The notes under the pieces are model-generated. The model searched no databases. It was given only the letters and a program-made list of their open reading frames with translations, and was not told the origin of the DNA. From Variovorax guangxiensis (lineage in GTDB: Bacteria; Pseudomonadota; Gammaproteobacteria; Burkholderiales; Burkholderiaceae_C), in contig NZ_RXFT01000014.1 in the NCBI RefSeq assembly GCF_003952165.1, forward strand, positions 62,001-126,000: DNA of 64,000 nt, written 5' to 3'. The position numbers and the translations under genes were made by a program. Of the stretch, positions 1 through 9,529 are shown piece by piece (position 1 is the stretch's first letter; each line of letters begins with the position of its first letter).

Positions 1-360
1 CAGTGCCTGCGGCGCCACCGGCGGCTGGAGGAACTGGGGCTGATCCACGGCTACGCGGCGCGGCTGAACGCGCGCCACATCGGGCTGGGCGTGACCGCCT
101 TCATCCACGTGACCATGGCGCGCGGCCATGTCGACGAGCTACCCAAGTTCCAGGACCTGATCGCGGACATGAAGCAGATCCTGGAGTGCTACTCGGTGAC
201 GGGCGACTTCGACTACGTGCTCAAGGTCGTCGCGCACGACCTCGAGTCGCTCTCTCAGTTCCTGATGCACACGCTGATGCACATGCCCGGCGTGTCGGCG
301 GTGCGCTCCAGCGTTTGCCTCAACGAGATCAAGTTCACCACGGCGCTGCCGCTGGAGTGA
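1..360 (+). CDS. Lrp/AsnC family transcriptional regulator, 3' part
   Basis: The gene begins before the window; 119 codons of its C-terminal part are visible in frame 1. The first residues are the end of a winged helix-turn-helix (recognition helix and the EELGLIHGY wing). The rest is an AsnC/RAM ligand-binding domain, with the characteristic GDFDYVLKV strand and a C-terminal NEIKFTTALPLE tail. That tail closely matches the regulator at 52275-52751, so the two belong to the same subfamily. The target cannot be told because the upstream neighbour is missing. The gene ends against a palindromic repeat. Confidence 0.9.
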   Translation, partial: QCLRRHRRLEELGLIHGYAARLNARHIGLGVTAFIHVTMARGHVDELPKFQDLIADMKQILECYSVTGDFDYVLKVVAHDLESLSQFLMHTLMHMPGVSAVRSSVCLNEIKFTTALPLE

Positions 361-367
361 AGGAGGC

Positions 368-495
368 GGGAGCGGACAGCCGAACGCAGAAGGAATACAA
401 AAACTACGCAGAGGTCGCAGAAGGAGAACCAAAAAAGTTTTCTTCTGCGACCTCTGCGAAACCTTCGCGACTTCTGCGTTCGGCTGTCCGCTCCC
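368..495. repeat. Nested palindromic intergenic element
   Basis: Two inverted repeats are nested between convergent genes. The outer arms 368-392 and 471-495 are perfect 25-bp reverse complements (arm core AGCGGACAGCCGAACGCAGA). The inner arms 408-423 and 442-457 are perfect 16-bp reverse complements (GCAGAGGTCGCAGAAG). The loop holds an A/T-rich CAAAAAAGTTTT. A short GATCCCGCTCCC direct repeat follows on the right. The transcript could fold into one long hairpin and act as a bidirectional terminator. The shape also fits a miniature mobile or REP-like element. Confidence 0.85.
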
Positions 496-517
496 GATCC
501 CGCTCCCGATCCCGCCT

Positions 518-2911
518 TCAACCCGCCCCGCCAGGCGCCGGCGGCGGTGCCGTCATCACCATCGTCGGCACCGCCAGCGGCAGCGAGGCGTTCTTCAGTT
601 CGTCGAGGATGGTGAACAGCAGGTCGCTGCGCACGCCGCCCGCGAGCCGGGGGCTCGCCACGTAGGCGATGGCCTGGAAGATCAGGAGCCCGTTCTCGAT
701 GCCCTCCAGCGTGAGCGAAGGCGCCGGCGTCTCCAGCACGCCCTCGTGCGCCTTGCAGGCCGCGAGGATCAGCTCGCGCACGCGCTGCGCGTCGGTGGTC
801 AGCGGCATCGGCAGGCGGATCAGCACCCGGCCCTCGGCGTTGGCCAGCGTCATGTTGCGCACGGTCTTCGTGATGAACTCCGAGTTCGGCACGATCAGCG
901 TCGAGCGGTCGCCCAGCTGGATCTCGGTGGCGCGCACGTTGATGCGCCGCACGTCGCCCTCGGCCGTGCCCAGCACCACCCAGTCGCCCACCTTCACCGG
1001 CTGCTCGGCCAGCAGGATCAGCCCCGAGATGAAGTTCTGCACGATGGCCTGCAGGCCGAAGCCGATGCCCACCGACAGCGCGCTGGCCACCCACGCGATG
1101 CGCTCGATGCCGATGCCCAGCGCCGACAGCGAGAAGGCGATCACCAGGATGCCGCCCACGTAGCCCAGCAGCGTGGTGATGGAGCTCTGCATGCCCGGCT
1201 CGAACTTGGTGTTGGGCAGGTAGCTGCGCGCGAGCCAGCGCTTGAAGATGCGCAGCACCACGAAGCCCACCACGGCCACCGCGACCGCGCTGAGGATCGC
1301 GCCCGGCACCAGCTGGAACTCGCCCACCTTCACGCCGGTGCCGAACTTGCCGCTGCGCTGGAACACCTCGCCCGGCCCCGTGCCCAGCGGCGCGGCCAGC
1401 GCCACCAGCATGTAGAAGAAGAGCGCCACCCGGCTGATCGCCGAGAGCACCGTGGCGGCCTGGTCCAGCGTCTGCGGCGCGAGGTTGAAGCTCTTCTGCA
1501 GCCGCTGGCCGAAGCCGGCGCGAGACGACACCGTGGCCATGAACACGTCGTCCGCGAACTTGAAGAGCACGTAGAAGGCGGCCGCGACGATGCCGCTCCA
1601 GGCCAGCTGCGAGGCCAGGAAGCTCGCGAGCGCCACGTAGCCCAGCGCCACCAGCACCCAGATCGCGATCATCAGCATGCCGATCAGCGCCACCAGCAGG
1701 CCGACCCACATCGGCCGCTCGGGCAAGCCGGCTTCGGCCGCGTCGGCGCGCAGCGGCTTCACGAGGTAGAGCACCGAGGCGACCAGCGCCGTCAGCACCA
1801 GCGCGGTGAGCACGTGCGTGGCCACCACGGCGGCGAAGCTGGCGTCGATGAGCGCGTTGACCTCGGCCGGCGTCCAGGCCAGCACCGCCACCAGCGCCAC
1901 CATCCAGGGCAGGGGCGCGAGCCGGCTGGCCATCTCGTCGGGAATGGGCGGCAGCCGCCACGAGGGCCGGCGCGTGGCCAGCAGCCCGCGGCCCAGCCCG
2001 ATCACGAAGGCCATGAACACCAGCAGCTGCGCGGCCGACTGCAGCACCTTGCGCGCCTGCGGTTCCCAGGTGGCGAACTCCTTCAGCACCTCGACGAAGC
2101 CATGCGCCGCCACCGCCACCAGCAGCACGTGGCTGGCGACGATGCCGATCACCAGCACCGAGCGCCGCAGCCGCCCCGCCGGCAGGTAGCGCGCCGCCAG
2201 CCAGGCGAGCAGCACCTCGGCGCCCCAGATGCCGAACAGCGTGAGCAGCAGCGCGCCCACCAGCGCGGCGATCACCGGAAGGCGGGTCTCCGGCTGGGTG
2301 GCGGCCACCAGGCCGTCGTTCACCGAGGAGACCATCGCCTTCAGGCGCACCAGGTCGTCGGGCCAGGCTTCGCGCAGGTCGCTCCAGAACTCGGTGGTCA
2401 GTGGCGAGGCCGCGCGCTCGGTGAGCTGCGCCTCGAACAGCGCCCGCCGCTGCGTGACCAGCTCGGTGCCGCGCTGGCGCACGTCGACCGACAGCAGGCG
2501 CGCGAGGCGGATGTCGGCATCCAGTGCGTTGCGCTCCTTCGTCAGGCTCGCACGCTGGCGGGTGATGTCGGGGTCTTCGGTGGTGCCGGCGGCGGGCGGA
2601 TTGCCAAGCTCGCCGAGCTTGGCGTTCAGATCGGCCAGATCGCCGGTGCGCGCGGCGACGAACTTGTCGGCCTGCACGCCGATGTCGTTGATCTGGGCGA
2701 GCAGCTTGCGCGCGTCGTCGTCCGTCTCGGCGGCGTTGCTGAGCTTGGTGAACTGCGCGCGCAGCTCGGCGATCGTGGGGGCAGGGGCTGCGGCGGCCGC
2801 GGCGGCGCTGTTGGCGTTGTTTCCGTTGCCGGCGTCCGGTTGCGCCTGCGCACCGCCGCAGATGAACAGGGCCGCGAGGCAGAAGCTCGCGAAGCGTTGG
2901 GTCCAACTCAT
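518..2911 (-). CDS. DUF3772-type mechanosensitive ion channel (MscS family)
   Basis: A 797-residue inner-membrane protein. A signal peptide (about residues 1-23, ending GGAQAQ) is followed by a periplasmic, partly coiled-coil domain of the DUF3772 type to about residue 200. Many hydrophobic segments follow, then a C-terminal MscS module. The MscS pore-helix region is visible as the Gly/Ala-rich stretch ASALSVGIGFGLQAIVQNFI, followed by the beta domain (LAEQPVKVGDWVVLG) with VRATEIQLGDRSTLIVPNS. Members of this large MscK-like class release solutes on hypo-osmotic shock. It is transcribed alone, away from the ugp operon. Confidence 0.9.
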   Translation of the reverse strand: MSWTQRFASFCLAALFICGGAQAQPDAGNGNNANSAAAAAAAPAPTIAELRAQFTKLSNAAETDDDARKLLAQINDIGVQADKFVAARTGDLADLNAKLGELGNPPAAGTTEDPDITRQRASLTKERNALDADIRLARLLSVDVRQRGTELVTQRRALFEAQLTERAASPLTTEFWSDLREAWPDDLVRLKAMVSSVNDGLVAATQPETRLPVIAALVGALLLTLFGIWGAEVLLAWLAARYLPAGRLRRSVLVIGIVASHVLLVAVAAHGFVEVLKEFATWEPQARKVLQSAAQLLVFMAFVIGLGRGLLATRRPSWRLPPIPDEMASRLAPLPWMVALVAVLAWTPAEVNALIDASFAAVVATHVLTALVLTALVASVLYLVKPLRADAAEAGLPERPMWVGLLVALIGMLMIAIWVLVALGYVALASFLASQLAWSGIVAAAFYVLFKFADDVFMATVSSRAGFGQRLQKSFNLAPQTLDQAATVLSAISRVALFFYMLVALAAPLGTGPGEVFQRSGKFGTGVKVGEFQLVPGAILSAVAVAVVGFVVLRIFKRWLARSYLPNTKFEPGMQSSITTLLGYVGGILVIAFSLSALGIGIERIAWVASALSVGIGFGLQAIVQNFISGLILLAEQPVKVGDWVVLGTAEGDVRRINVRATEIQLGDRSTLIVPNSEFITKTVRNMTLANAEGRVLIRLPMPLTTDAQRVRELILAACKAHEGVLETPAPSLTLEGIENGLLIFQAIAYVASPRLAGGVRSDLLFTILDELKNASLPLAVPTMVMTAPPPAPGGAG

Positions 2912-2962
2912 GGCCGCATCATAGAAGCCGCCATTTCGTAAGGACTGGTAAGAATCTCCGCG

Positions 2963-3709
2963 TCAGGCGGCTGGAGGAAAGAGATCGACCCTGTCGGTGA
3001 TGATGCCGTCGGTGCCGAGCTCGATCAGCCGCTGCGCGGCCCAGTCGTCGTTCACCGTGTAGCTCAGCGCGCGCATGCCCGCCTCGTGCACCAGCGCCAC
3101 CACGGTGGCGTCCCACAGCGCGTGGTTGCAGACGATGGCGACACAGCCGAGCTGCCTGGCCGCCTCGAGCCAGCCATCCCAGAGCTTGTCGAGCAGCAGG
3201 CCGCGCGGCAGCCCGGGCTGCACCGCCTGGGCGCCCTTGAGCGATTCGACCTGGAAGGAGGTGAGCAGCGGCGGCACGGCTGCGCCCTTCCAGAGGCGGG
3301 CGGCCTCACGGGCGACCACTTCGCCTGTCTCGCGCTCGGTGCCGGGCGTGGGCTTGATCTCGATGTTGAGCAGATGGCCGTTGGCCAGGCAGAAGCGCGC
3401 CAGATTCTCCAGCGTGGGCAGCGGCTCGCCCGCGTAGGCGCGCGAATGCCAGCCACCCGCGTCGAGCTGCGCCAGCGCGCTCCAGGGCTGCGCGCCGCCG
3501 GTGCCGTGGCCGCTGGTGGTGCGATCGAGCGTGGCATCGTGCATCAGGAACACCACGCCATCGGCGCTGAGTTTGGCGTCGCACTCGAACATGCGATAGC
3601 CGTGCGAGGCGCCGAGGCGGAACGCGGCCAGCGTGTTCTCGGGAGCGAGCTTGCCGGCGCCGCGGTGGGCGACCCAGCGGGGGTAGGGCCAGGGATTCAG
3701 CTCGGCCAT
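2963..3709 (-). CDS. ugpQ: Glycerophosphodiester phosphodiesterase
   Basis: A 248-residue GDPD-family hydrolase, cytosolic because no signal peptide is seen. It cleaves glycerophosphodiesters to glycerol-3-phosphate and an alcohol. The conserved start VAHRGAGKLAPENT carries the catalytic His15; the metal ligands lie in the ECDAKLSADG and MHDATLDRTTSGHG segments, and the NIEIKP motif is present. It is the last gene of the ugp operon, 3 bp after ugpC, so it should process diesters that enter by the same transporter. The length matches E. coli UgpQ. Confidence 0.92.
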   Translation of the reverse strand: MAELNPWPYPRWVAHRGAGKLAPENTLAAFRLGASHGYRMFECDAKLSADGVVFLMHDATLDRTTSGHGTGGAQPWSALAQLDAGGWHSRAYAGEPLPTLENLARFCLANGHLLNIEIKPTPGTERETGEVVAREAARLWKGAAVPPLLTSFQVESLKGAQAVQPGLPRGLLLDKLWDGWLEAARQLGCVAIVCNHALWDATVVALVHEAGMRALSYTVNDDWAAQRLIELGTDGIITDRVDLFPPAA

Positions 3710-3712
3710 CGA

Positions 3713-4720
<1,008 letters not shown>

Positions 4721-4723
4721 AAC

Positions 4724-5575
4724 TTATTTTTCAGTGTCCACGAGGCCTTTGACGAACCACTTCTGCATGAGGACCACCACCAGCGCCGGCGGCAGCATCG
4801 CGAGGATGGCGGTCGCCATCACCACGTTCCATTCGTTCTGGCCGTCGCCGCCGGCGATCAGCCGCTTGATGCCGACCACGATCGGGTACATGTCCTCGTT
4901 GGTGACCGCCAGCAGCGGCCAGAGGTACTGGTTCCAGCCGTAGATGAACTGGATCACGAAGAGCGCGGCGATGCTGGTCTTCGACAGCGGCAGCAGCACG
5001 TCGAAGAAGAAGCGCATCGGGCTCGCGCCGTCCATGCGGGAGGCCTCGGTGAGTTCCTCGGGCACCGTCAGGAAGAACTGCCGGAACAGGAAGGTGGCAG
5101 TGGCCGAGGCGATCAGCGGCACCGTCAGGCCCGCGTAGCTGTTGAGCATGCTCAGGTCCGACAGCACCTTGTAGGTGGGCAGGATGCGCACTTCCACCGG
5201 CAGCATCAGCGTGACGAAGATCGCCCAGAAGCAGATCTTCTTGAACGGGAAGCGGAAGTAGACGATGGCGAAGGCCGACAGCAGCGAAATGGCGATCTTG
5301 CCGACGGCGATGACCAGCGCCGTCACCAGGCTCACCCACATCATGTGCGCCACCGGGGCGTTGGAGCCTGCGCTGCTCGCGCGGCCGAAGAGCGCGCCCT
5401 TGTAGCTCTCCAGCATGTGCGAGCCCGGCAGCAGCGGCATCGGCCGCTGCACGATCTCCTGCGCCGTGTGCGTGGACGCCACGAAGGCGAGGTAGATGGG
5501 GAAGGCGACGATCAGGACGCCGAGGATCATCACCACGTGGGCCAGGATGCCCTGGGTGCTTCTTCTTTCAACCAT
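4724..5575 (-). CDS. ugpE: sn-glycerol-3-phosphate ABC transporter permease
   Basis: A 283-residue inner-membrane permease with about six hydrophobic segments. The cytoplasmic EAA loop that docks to the ATPase is visible as EASRMDGASPMRFFFDVLLP. The N terminus MVERRSTQGILAHVVMILGV leads into the first membrane helix. It pairs with UgpA to form the channel. It starts one base after the ugpA stop, which suggests translational coupling. Confidence 0.95.
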   Translation of the reverse strand: MVERRSTQGILAHVVMILGVLIVAFPIYLAFVASTHTAQEIVQRPMPLLPGSHMLESYKGALFGRASSAGSNAPVAHMMWVSLVTALVIAVGKIAISLLSAFAIVYFRFPFKKICFWAIFVTLMLPVEVRILPTYKVLSDLSMLNSYAGLTVPLIASATATFLFRQFFLTVPEELTEASRMDGASPMRFFFDVLLPLSKTSIAALFVIQFIYGWNQYLWPLLAVTNEDMYPIVVGIKRLIAGGDGQNEWNVVMATAILAMLPPALVVVLMQKWFVKGLVDTEK

Positions 5576-5576
5576 G

Positions 5577-6458
5577 TCAGTACTGCACCTTCTTTTCGAC
5601 GTAGCGGAATTGCACGATGGTGAGCGCGATCACGATCACCATGAGCACCACCGACTGCGCGGCCGAGCCGCCGAGGTCCAGGGCCTTGAAGCCGTCGTGG
5701 TAGACCTTGTAGACGAGGATTTCCGTGTCCTTGCCCGGGCCGCCCTCGGTGGCGGCGTGCACGATGGCGAAGGTGTCGAAGAACGCGTAGACCACGTTCA
5801 TCACCAGCAGGAAGAAGGTGGTGGGCGACAGCAGCGGGAACTGCACCGTCCAGAAGCGGCGCCACGGGCGCGCGCCGTCGATGGCGGCCGCCTCGATCAG
5901 CGACTTCGGGATGGACTGCAGCCCCGCCAGGAAGAACAGGAAGTTGTAGGAAATCTGCTTCCACACGGCGGCCATCACGATCAGCGTCATCGCGTGCTTC
6001 GAGTTGAGCAGGTGGTTCCAGTCGATGCCGATCTTGCCCAGCGCATAGGCCACCACGCCCAGCGAGGGGGAGAACATGAACACCCACAGCACGGCGGCCA
6101 CAGCGGGCGCCACGGCGTACGGCAGGATCAGCATGGTCTTGTAGAACATGCCGCCGCGCACGATGCGGTCGGCGAACACGGCCAGCGTCAGCGACAGCGT
6201 CAGGCCGATGCTGGCCACCAGCACCGAGAAGATGGCGGTGGTCTTGAACGACTCGGCGTAGGCCGGGTCCTCGAAGAGTTCCCTGAAGTTCTGCAGCCCG
6301 ACGAAATCGACCGAGGTGCCGAAGGCATCCTGCTGCTGCAGCGACTGCAGCAGGGCCTGTGCGGCCGGCCAGAAGAAAAACACGAATATCACCGCCATCT
6401 GCGGTGCCAGCAGCAGCCAGGGCAGCCAGCCCGAGCGAAAGAAGACGCGTTTTTCCAT
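5577..6458 (-). CDS. ugpA: sn-glycerol-3-phosphate ABC transporter permease
   Basis: A 293-residue permease of the MalF/UgpA group with six hydrophobic segments and an EAA loop (EAAAIDGARPWRRFWTVQFP). I place the start at 6458 (MEKRVFFRSGWLP) rather than at an upstream in-frame ATG. An AGAGGG ribosome-binding sequence lies just before it, and the extra N-terminal residues would be encoded by the intergenic hairpin. It follows ugpB after a terminator-like hairpin, so it may be made in lower amounts than the binding protein. Confidence 0.93.
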   Translation of the reverse strand: MEKRVFFRSGWLPWLLLAPQMAVIFVFFFWPAAQALLQSLQQQDAFGTSVDFVGLQNFRELFEDPAYAESFKTTAIFSVLVASIGLTLSLTLAVFADRIVRGGMFYKTMLILPYAVAPAVAAVLWVFMFSPSLGVVAYALGKIGIDWNHLLNSKHAMTLIVMAAVWKQISYNFLFFLAGLQSIPKSLIEAAAIDGARPWRRFWTVQFPLLSPTTFFLLVMNVVYAFFDTFAIVHAATEGGPGKDTEILVYKVYHDGFKALDLGGSAAQSVVLMVIVIALTIVQFRYVEKKVQY

Positions 6459-6469
6459 GAACCCTCTAC

Positions 6470-6520
6470 ATATAAAAATCCCGCCCGGCCCGCTCTTGCG
6501 CAAGAGCGGACGGGGGCGGG
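6470..6520 (-). terminator. Terminator-like hairpin between ugpB and ugpA
   Basis: Between ugpB and ugpA the minus strand forms a strong GC stem containing a perfect 20-bp palindrome (CCGCTCTTGCGCAAGAGCGG, 6490-6509). This is flanked by complementary CCCGCCC/GGGCGGG arms and followed by ATTTTTAT. That is the form of an intrinsic terminator inside an operon. Such elements usually let only part of the transcripts continue, and protect the 3' end of the binding-protein message. Confidence 0.7.
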
Positions 6521-6560
6521 CGATATTAGCCGGACACGCGCGGGGTCCGGTTGTCGATCG

Positions 6561-7874
6561 TCAGCTCTTGTTGGCCTTCTGGAAGCGTTCCAGCTGCTCG
6601 TTGCCGCGGGTCACGATGGCGTCGAGGGCTTCCTTGGCGGTCTTCTTGCCGTTCCAGACCTGTTCGAGCTCTTCGTCCTCGATGGCGCGGATCTGCACGT
6701 AGTTGCCCAGGCGGATGCCGCGGCTCTTGTCGGTGACCTTGCGGATCATCTGCGTCACGGCCACGTCGGTGCCAGGGTTCTGCTTGTAGAAGCCCGAGTC
6801 CTCGGTGAGCTTGTACGAGGCCATGGTCACGGGCAGGTAGCCGGTGCGCTTGTGGCTGGCGGACTGCACTTCAGGCGTCGAGATGAAGCTGAAGAACTTG
6901 GCCACGCCCTTGTACTCGGCCGGTTTCTTGCCCGACATGACCCACAGGCTGGCGCCGCCGATCACGGTGTTCTGGGGCGCGCCGGGCACGTCCGGGTAGT
7001 AGGGCAGGGGAGCCAGGCCGTAGGCGAACTTGGCGTTCTTCGCCACGTTGCCGTAGAAGCCCGAGGACGTGTTGATCATGGCGCACTCGCCCGACACGAA
7101 CGAGGCCTCGGGCACGTTGCCGCGGCCCTTGTAGATGAACAGGCCCTGCTTGGCCATGCTGGCCAGGTTCTCGATGTGGCGCTGGTGCAGCGGCGAATTG
7201 ACCTTCAGGCGCGCGTCCAGGCCCTGCAGGCCGTTGGCCTTGCTCGCGAACTCGACGTTGTGCCAGGCCGAGAAGCTCTCGACCTGCGTCCAGTTCTGCC
7301 AGGCCGTGGTGAATGGGCACTTGTGGCCGCTGGCCTTGAGCTTGGCGGCGGCGGCGACCACCTCGGGCCAGGTGGCGGGAGCCTTGTCGGTGGGCAGGCC
7401 GGCGGCCTTGAAGGCGTCCTTGTTGAAATAGAAGATGGTGGTCGAGCTGTTGAACGGGAAGCTCAGCATCTGGCCGTTGGGCGCCGTGTAGTAGCCGGCC
7501 ACGGCGGGGATGTAGGCGGCCGGGTCGAACTTCTCGCCCGCGTCCTTCATGACCTGGCCCACCGGCACGATGGCACCCTTGCTGGCCATCATGGTGGCGG
7601 TGCCCACTTCGAACACCTGCAGGATGTGCGGGGCGTTGCCGGCACGGAAGGCGGCGATGGAGGCCGTCATCGATTCGTCGTAGGTGCCCTTGAAGGTGGG
7701 GACGACCTTGTATTCCTTCTGGCTCTCGTTGAACTGCCTGGCCAGGTCGTTGACCCACTCGTTGTTGACGGCGGTCATGGAATGCCACCACTGGATCTCG
7801 GTCTGGGCCTGCGCCACGTTGAACAGCGTGGTGGCGGCCAACGCCGATGCCAGCGCGAGCGTCTTGAATCGCAT
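6561..7874 (-). CDS. ugpB: sn-glycerol-3-phosphate ABC transporter substrate-binding protein
   Basis: A 437-residue periplasmic binding protein with a Sec signal peptide (cleavage probably after AQA, residue 23). The mature start TEIQWWHSMTAVNNEWVN and the later GFYGNVAKNAKFAYGLAPLPYY segment are typical of UgpB. It captures glycerol-3-phosphate or glycerophosphodiesters for UgpAEC. It is the first gene of the operon. Upstream there is a degenerate direct repeat that may be a Pho box, which would fit phosphate-starvation control. Confidence 0.95.
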   Translation of the reverse strand: MRFKTLALASALAATTLFNVAQAQTEIQWWHSMTAVNNEWVNDLARQFNESQKEYKVVPTFKGTYDESMTASIAAFRAGNAPHILQVFEVGTATMMASKGAIVPVGQVMKDAGEKFDPAAYIPAVAGYYTAPNGQMLSFPFNSSTTIFYFNKDAFKAAGLPTDKAPATWPEVVAAAAKLKASGHKCPFTTAWQNWTQVESFSAWHNVEFASKANGLQGLDARLKVNSPLHQRHIENLASMAKQGLFIYKGRGNVPEASFVSGECAMINTSSGFYGNVAKNAKFAYGLAPLPYYPDVPGAPQNTVIGGASLWVMSGKKPAEYKGVAKFFSFISTPEVQSASHKRTGYLPVTMASYKLTEDSGFYKQNPGTDVAVTQMIRKVTDKSRGIRLGNYVQIRAIEDEELEQVWNGKKTAKEALDAIVTRGNEQLERFQKANKS

Positions 7875-7923
7875 GAAGACTCCTGAAGGGAAAAATGGAA
7901 AGCGCGGATGCTAGGGCATGTGG

Positions 7924-7944
7924 ATGACACAGCCGCGTCACATT
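7924..7944 (-). promoter_or_regulatory. Possible Pho box upstream of ugpB
   Basis: On the minus strand, about 50 bp before the ugpB start, TGTGACGCGGC is followed directly by TGTGTCATCCA. The two TGTxxC units are 11 bp apart, the period of a PhoB direct repeat. The match to the E. coli consensus CTGTCAT is weak, so this is only a candidate. It is suggested by what is known of ugp regulation. Confidence 0.25.
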
Positions 7945-8149
7945 GGCGCACGGAGCACGGGTTTCCTCCAATCGGGGAAACCCCTTTGGACCCTTCGGCC
8001 TTCCCTTGCCTTTTCGGCCGGATTTGGCCCTGTTCGCAGCAGGCCCGGCAGGGGGCGAGGCCTCTCTTGCTGCGCCGCACCATGCTAGCATCGCCCTCCC
8101 TTTTTTCGGCCTAGCCTGTCGCCGTGGCCGGGGCTTCCAAGAGACCTCC

Positions 8150-9382
8150 ATGAGCAGCAAAACCTCCCTCGACAAAAGCAGGATCAAGTTCCTCTTGCTC
8201 GAAGGCATCCACCCCTCGGCCGTGGAGGTGCTGCGCGCCGCCGGCTACACCAACGTCGAGTCGCTGCCGGGCGCGCTGCCCGATGCCGAGCTGAAAGAGA
8301 AGATCGCCGACGTGCACTTCCTGGGCATCCGCTCGCGCACCCAGCTCACGGCCGAGGTGTTCGCTGCGGCGCACAAGCTGGTGGCGGCAGGCTGCTTCTG
8401 CATCGGCACCAACCAGGTCGACCTCGAAGCCGCCCGCGAACACGGCGTGGCGGTGTTCAACGCTCCTTATTCCAACACCCGCTCGGTGGCCGAGCTGGTG
8501 CTCGCCGAAGCCATCCTGCTGCTGCGCGGCGTGCCCGAGAAGAGCGCGGTGGCGCACCGCGGCGGCTGGCTCAAGTCGGCCGAGAACGCCTACGAGATCC
8601 GCGGCAAGACGCTGGGCATCGTGGGCTATGGCTCGATCGGCGCGCAGCTGTCGGTGCTGGCCGAGGCGCTGGGCATGCACGTGGCCTTCTACGACGTGGT
8701 CACCAAGCTGCCGCTGGGCAATGCGCGCCAGGTGCGCGACCTGCACCAGCTGCTGGCCCAGAGCGACATCGTCACGCTGCACGTGCCCGAGACCCAGGCC
8801 ACCCAGTGGATGATCGGCGCGGCCGAGATCGCCGCGATGAAGCCCGGCGCGATCCTCATCAACGCCTCGCGCGGCACGGTGGTCGAGATCGATCCGCTGG
8901 CCGAGGCGCTGAAGGCGCGCAAGCTGCTGGGCGCCGCCATCGACGTGTTCCCGGTGGAGCCGCGCAGCAACAAGGACGAGTTCCAGTCGCCGCTCAGGGG
9001 CCTGGACAACGTGATCCTCACGCCCCACATCGGCGGCTCGACCATGGAGGCGCAGGCCAACATCGGCCTGGAAGTGGCGGAAAAGCTGGTCAAGTACAGC
9101 GACAACGGCACCTCGACCTCGTCGGTCAACTTCCCCGAGGTGGCGCTGCCGGCGCACCCTGGCAAGCACCGGCTGCTGCACGTGCACCGCAACGTGCCGG
9201 GCGTGCTGTCGGAGATCAACAAGATCTTCTCGGACAACCACATCAACATCTCCTCGCAGTTCCTGCAGACCAACGAGAAGATCGGCTACGTGGTGATGGA
9301 CATCGACGCGGCCTCCTCCGACCTGGCGCTGGAGAAGCTGGCGAAGGTGGGCGGGACGATCCGCAGCCGCGTGCTGTTCTGA
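8150..9382 (+). CDS. serA: D-3-phosphoglycerate dehydrogenase
   Basis: A 410-residue NAD-dependent enzyme that oxidises 3-phosphoglycerate in the first step of serine synthesis. The Rossmann motif GYGSIG is at 159-164. The catalytic triad is Arg241 (NASRGT), Glu270 and His293 (TPHIGG). A C-terminal ACT domain (about 335-410) points to feedback inhibition by serine, as in the 410-residue E. coli enzyme. The start ATGAGCAGC at 8150 gives this length; a longer upstream frame exists but would add unconserved residues. It is divergent from ugpB across a 275-bp gap. Confidence 0.95.
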   Translation: MSSKTSLDKSRIKFLLLEGIHPSAVEVLRAAGYTNVESLPGALPDAELKEKIADVHFLGIRSRTQLTAEVFAAAHKLVAAGCFCIGTNQVDLEAAREHGVAVFNAPYSNTRSVAELVLAEAILLLRGVPEKSAVAHRGGWLKSAENAYEIRGKTLGIVGYGSIGAQLSVLAEALGMHVAFYDVVTKLPLGNARQVRDLHQLLAQSDIVTLHVPETQATQWMIGAAEIAAMKPGAILINASRGTVVEIDPLAEALKARKLLGAAIDVFPVEPRSNKDEFQSPLRGLDNVILTPHIGGSTMEAQANIGLEVAEKLVKYSDNGTSTSSVNFPEVALPAHPGKHRLLHVHRNVPGVLSEINKIFSDNHINISSQFLQTNEKIGYVVMDIDAASSDLALEKLAKVGGTIRSRVLF

Positions 9383-9387
9383 CCCGG

Positions 9388-9402
9388 CCTCCCGGAGGGA
9401 GG
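9388..9402. terminator. Weak hairpin after serA
   Basis: CCTCCC-GGA-GGGAGG forms a 6-bp GC stem six bases after the serA stop. There is no clear T tract, so it may only protect the 3' end of the message. Confidence 0.3.
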
Positions 9403-9529
9403 TGATTCCCCCGGAAGCAGCGCCTATCACAAGGCCGCAAGCACGGTCACGAGGCAAGACCCCGAGCGCTGCAATAAAATCCCCAGCCCGGCTATGGGCG
9501 CGCAGCGCCCGGCCGAGGCGCCCCACCCG

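Noticed and set aside
255..2906. Long minus-strand frame of 883 codons over the MscS gene
   Set aside because: It is a shadow of the channel gene in another frame. Its translation is Arg/Ala/Gly-rich with no domain, while the frame at 518-2911 has a signal peptide and a clear MscS module.
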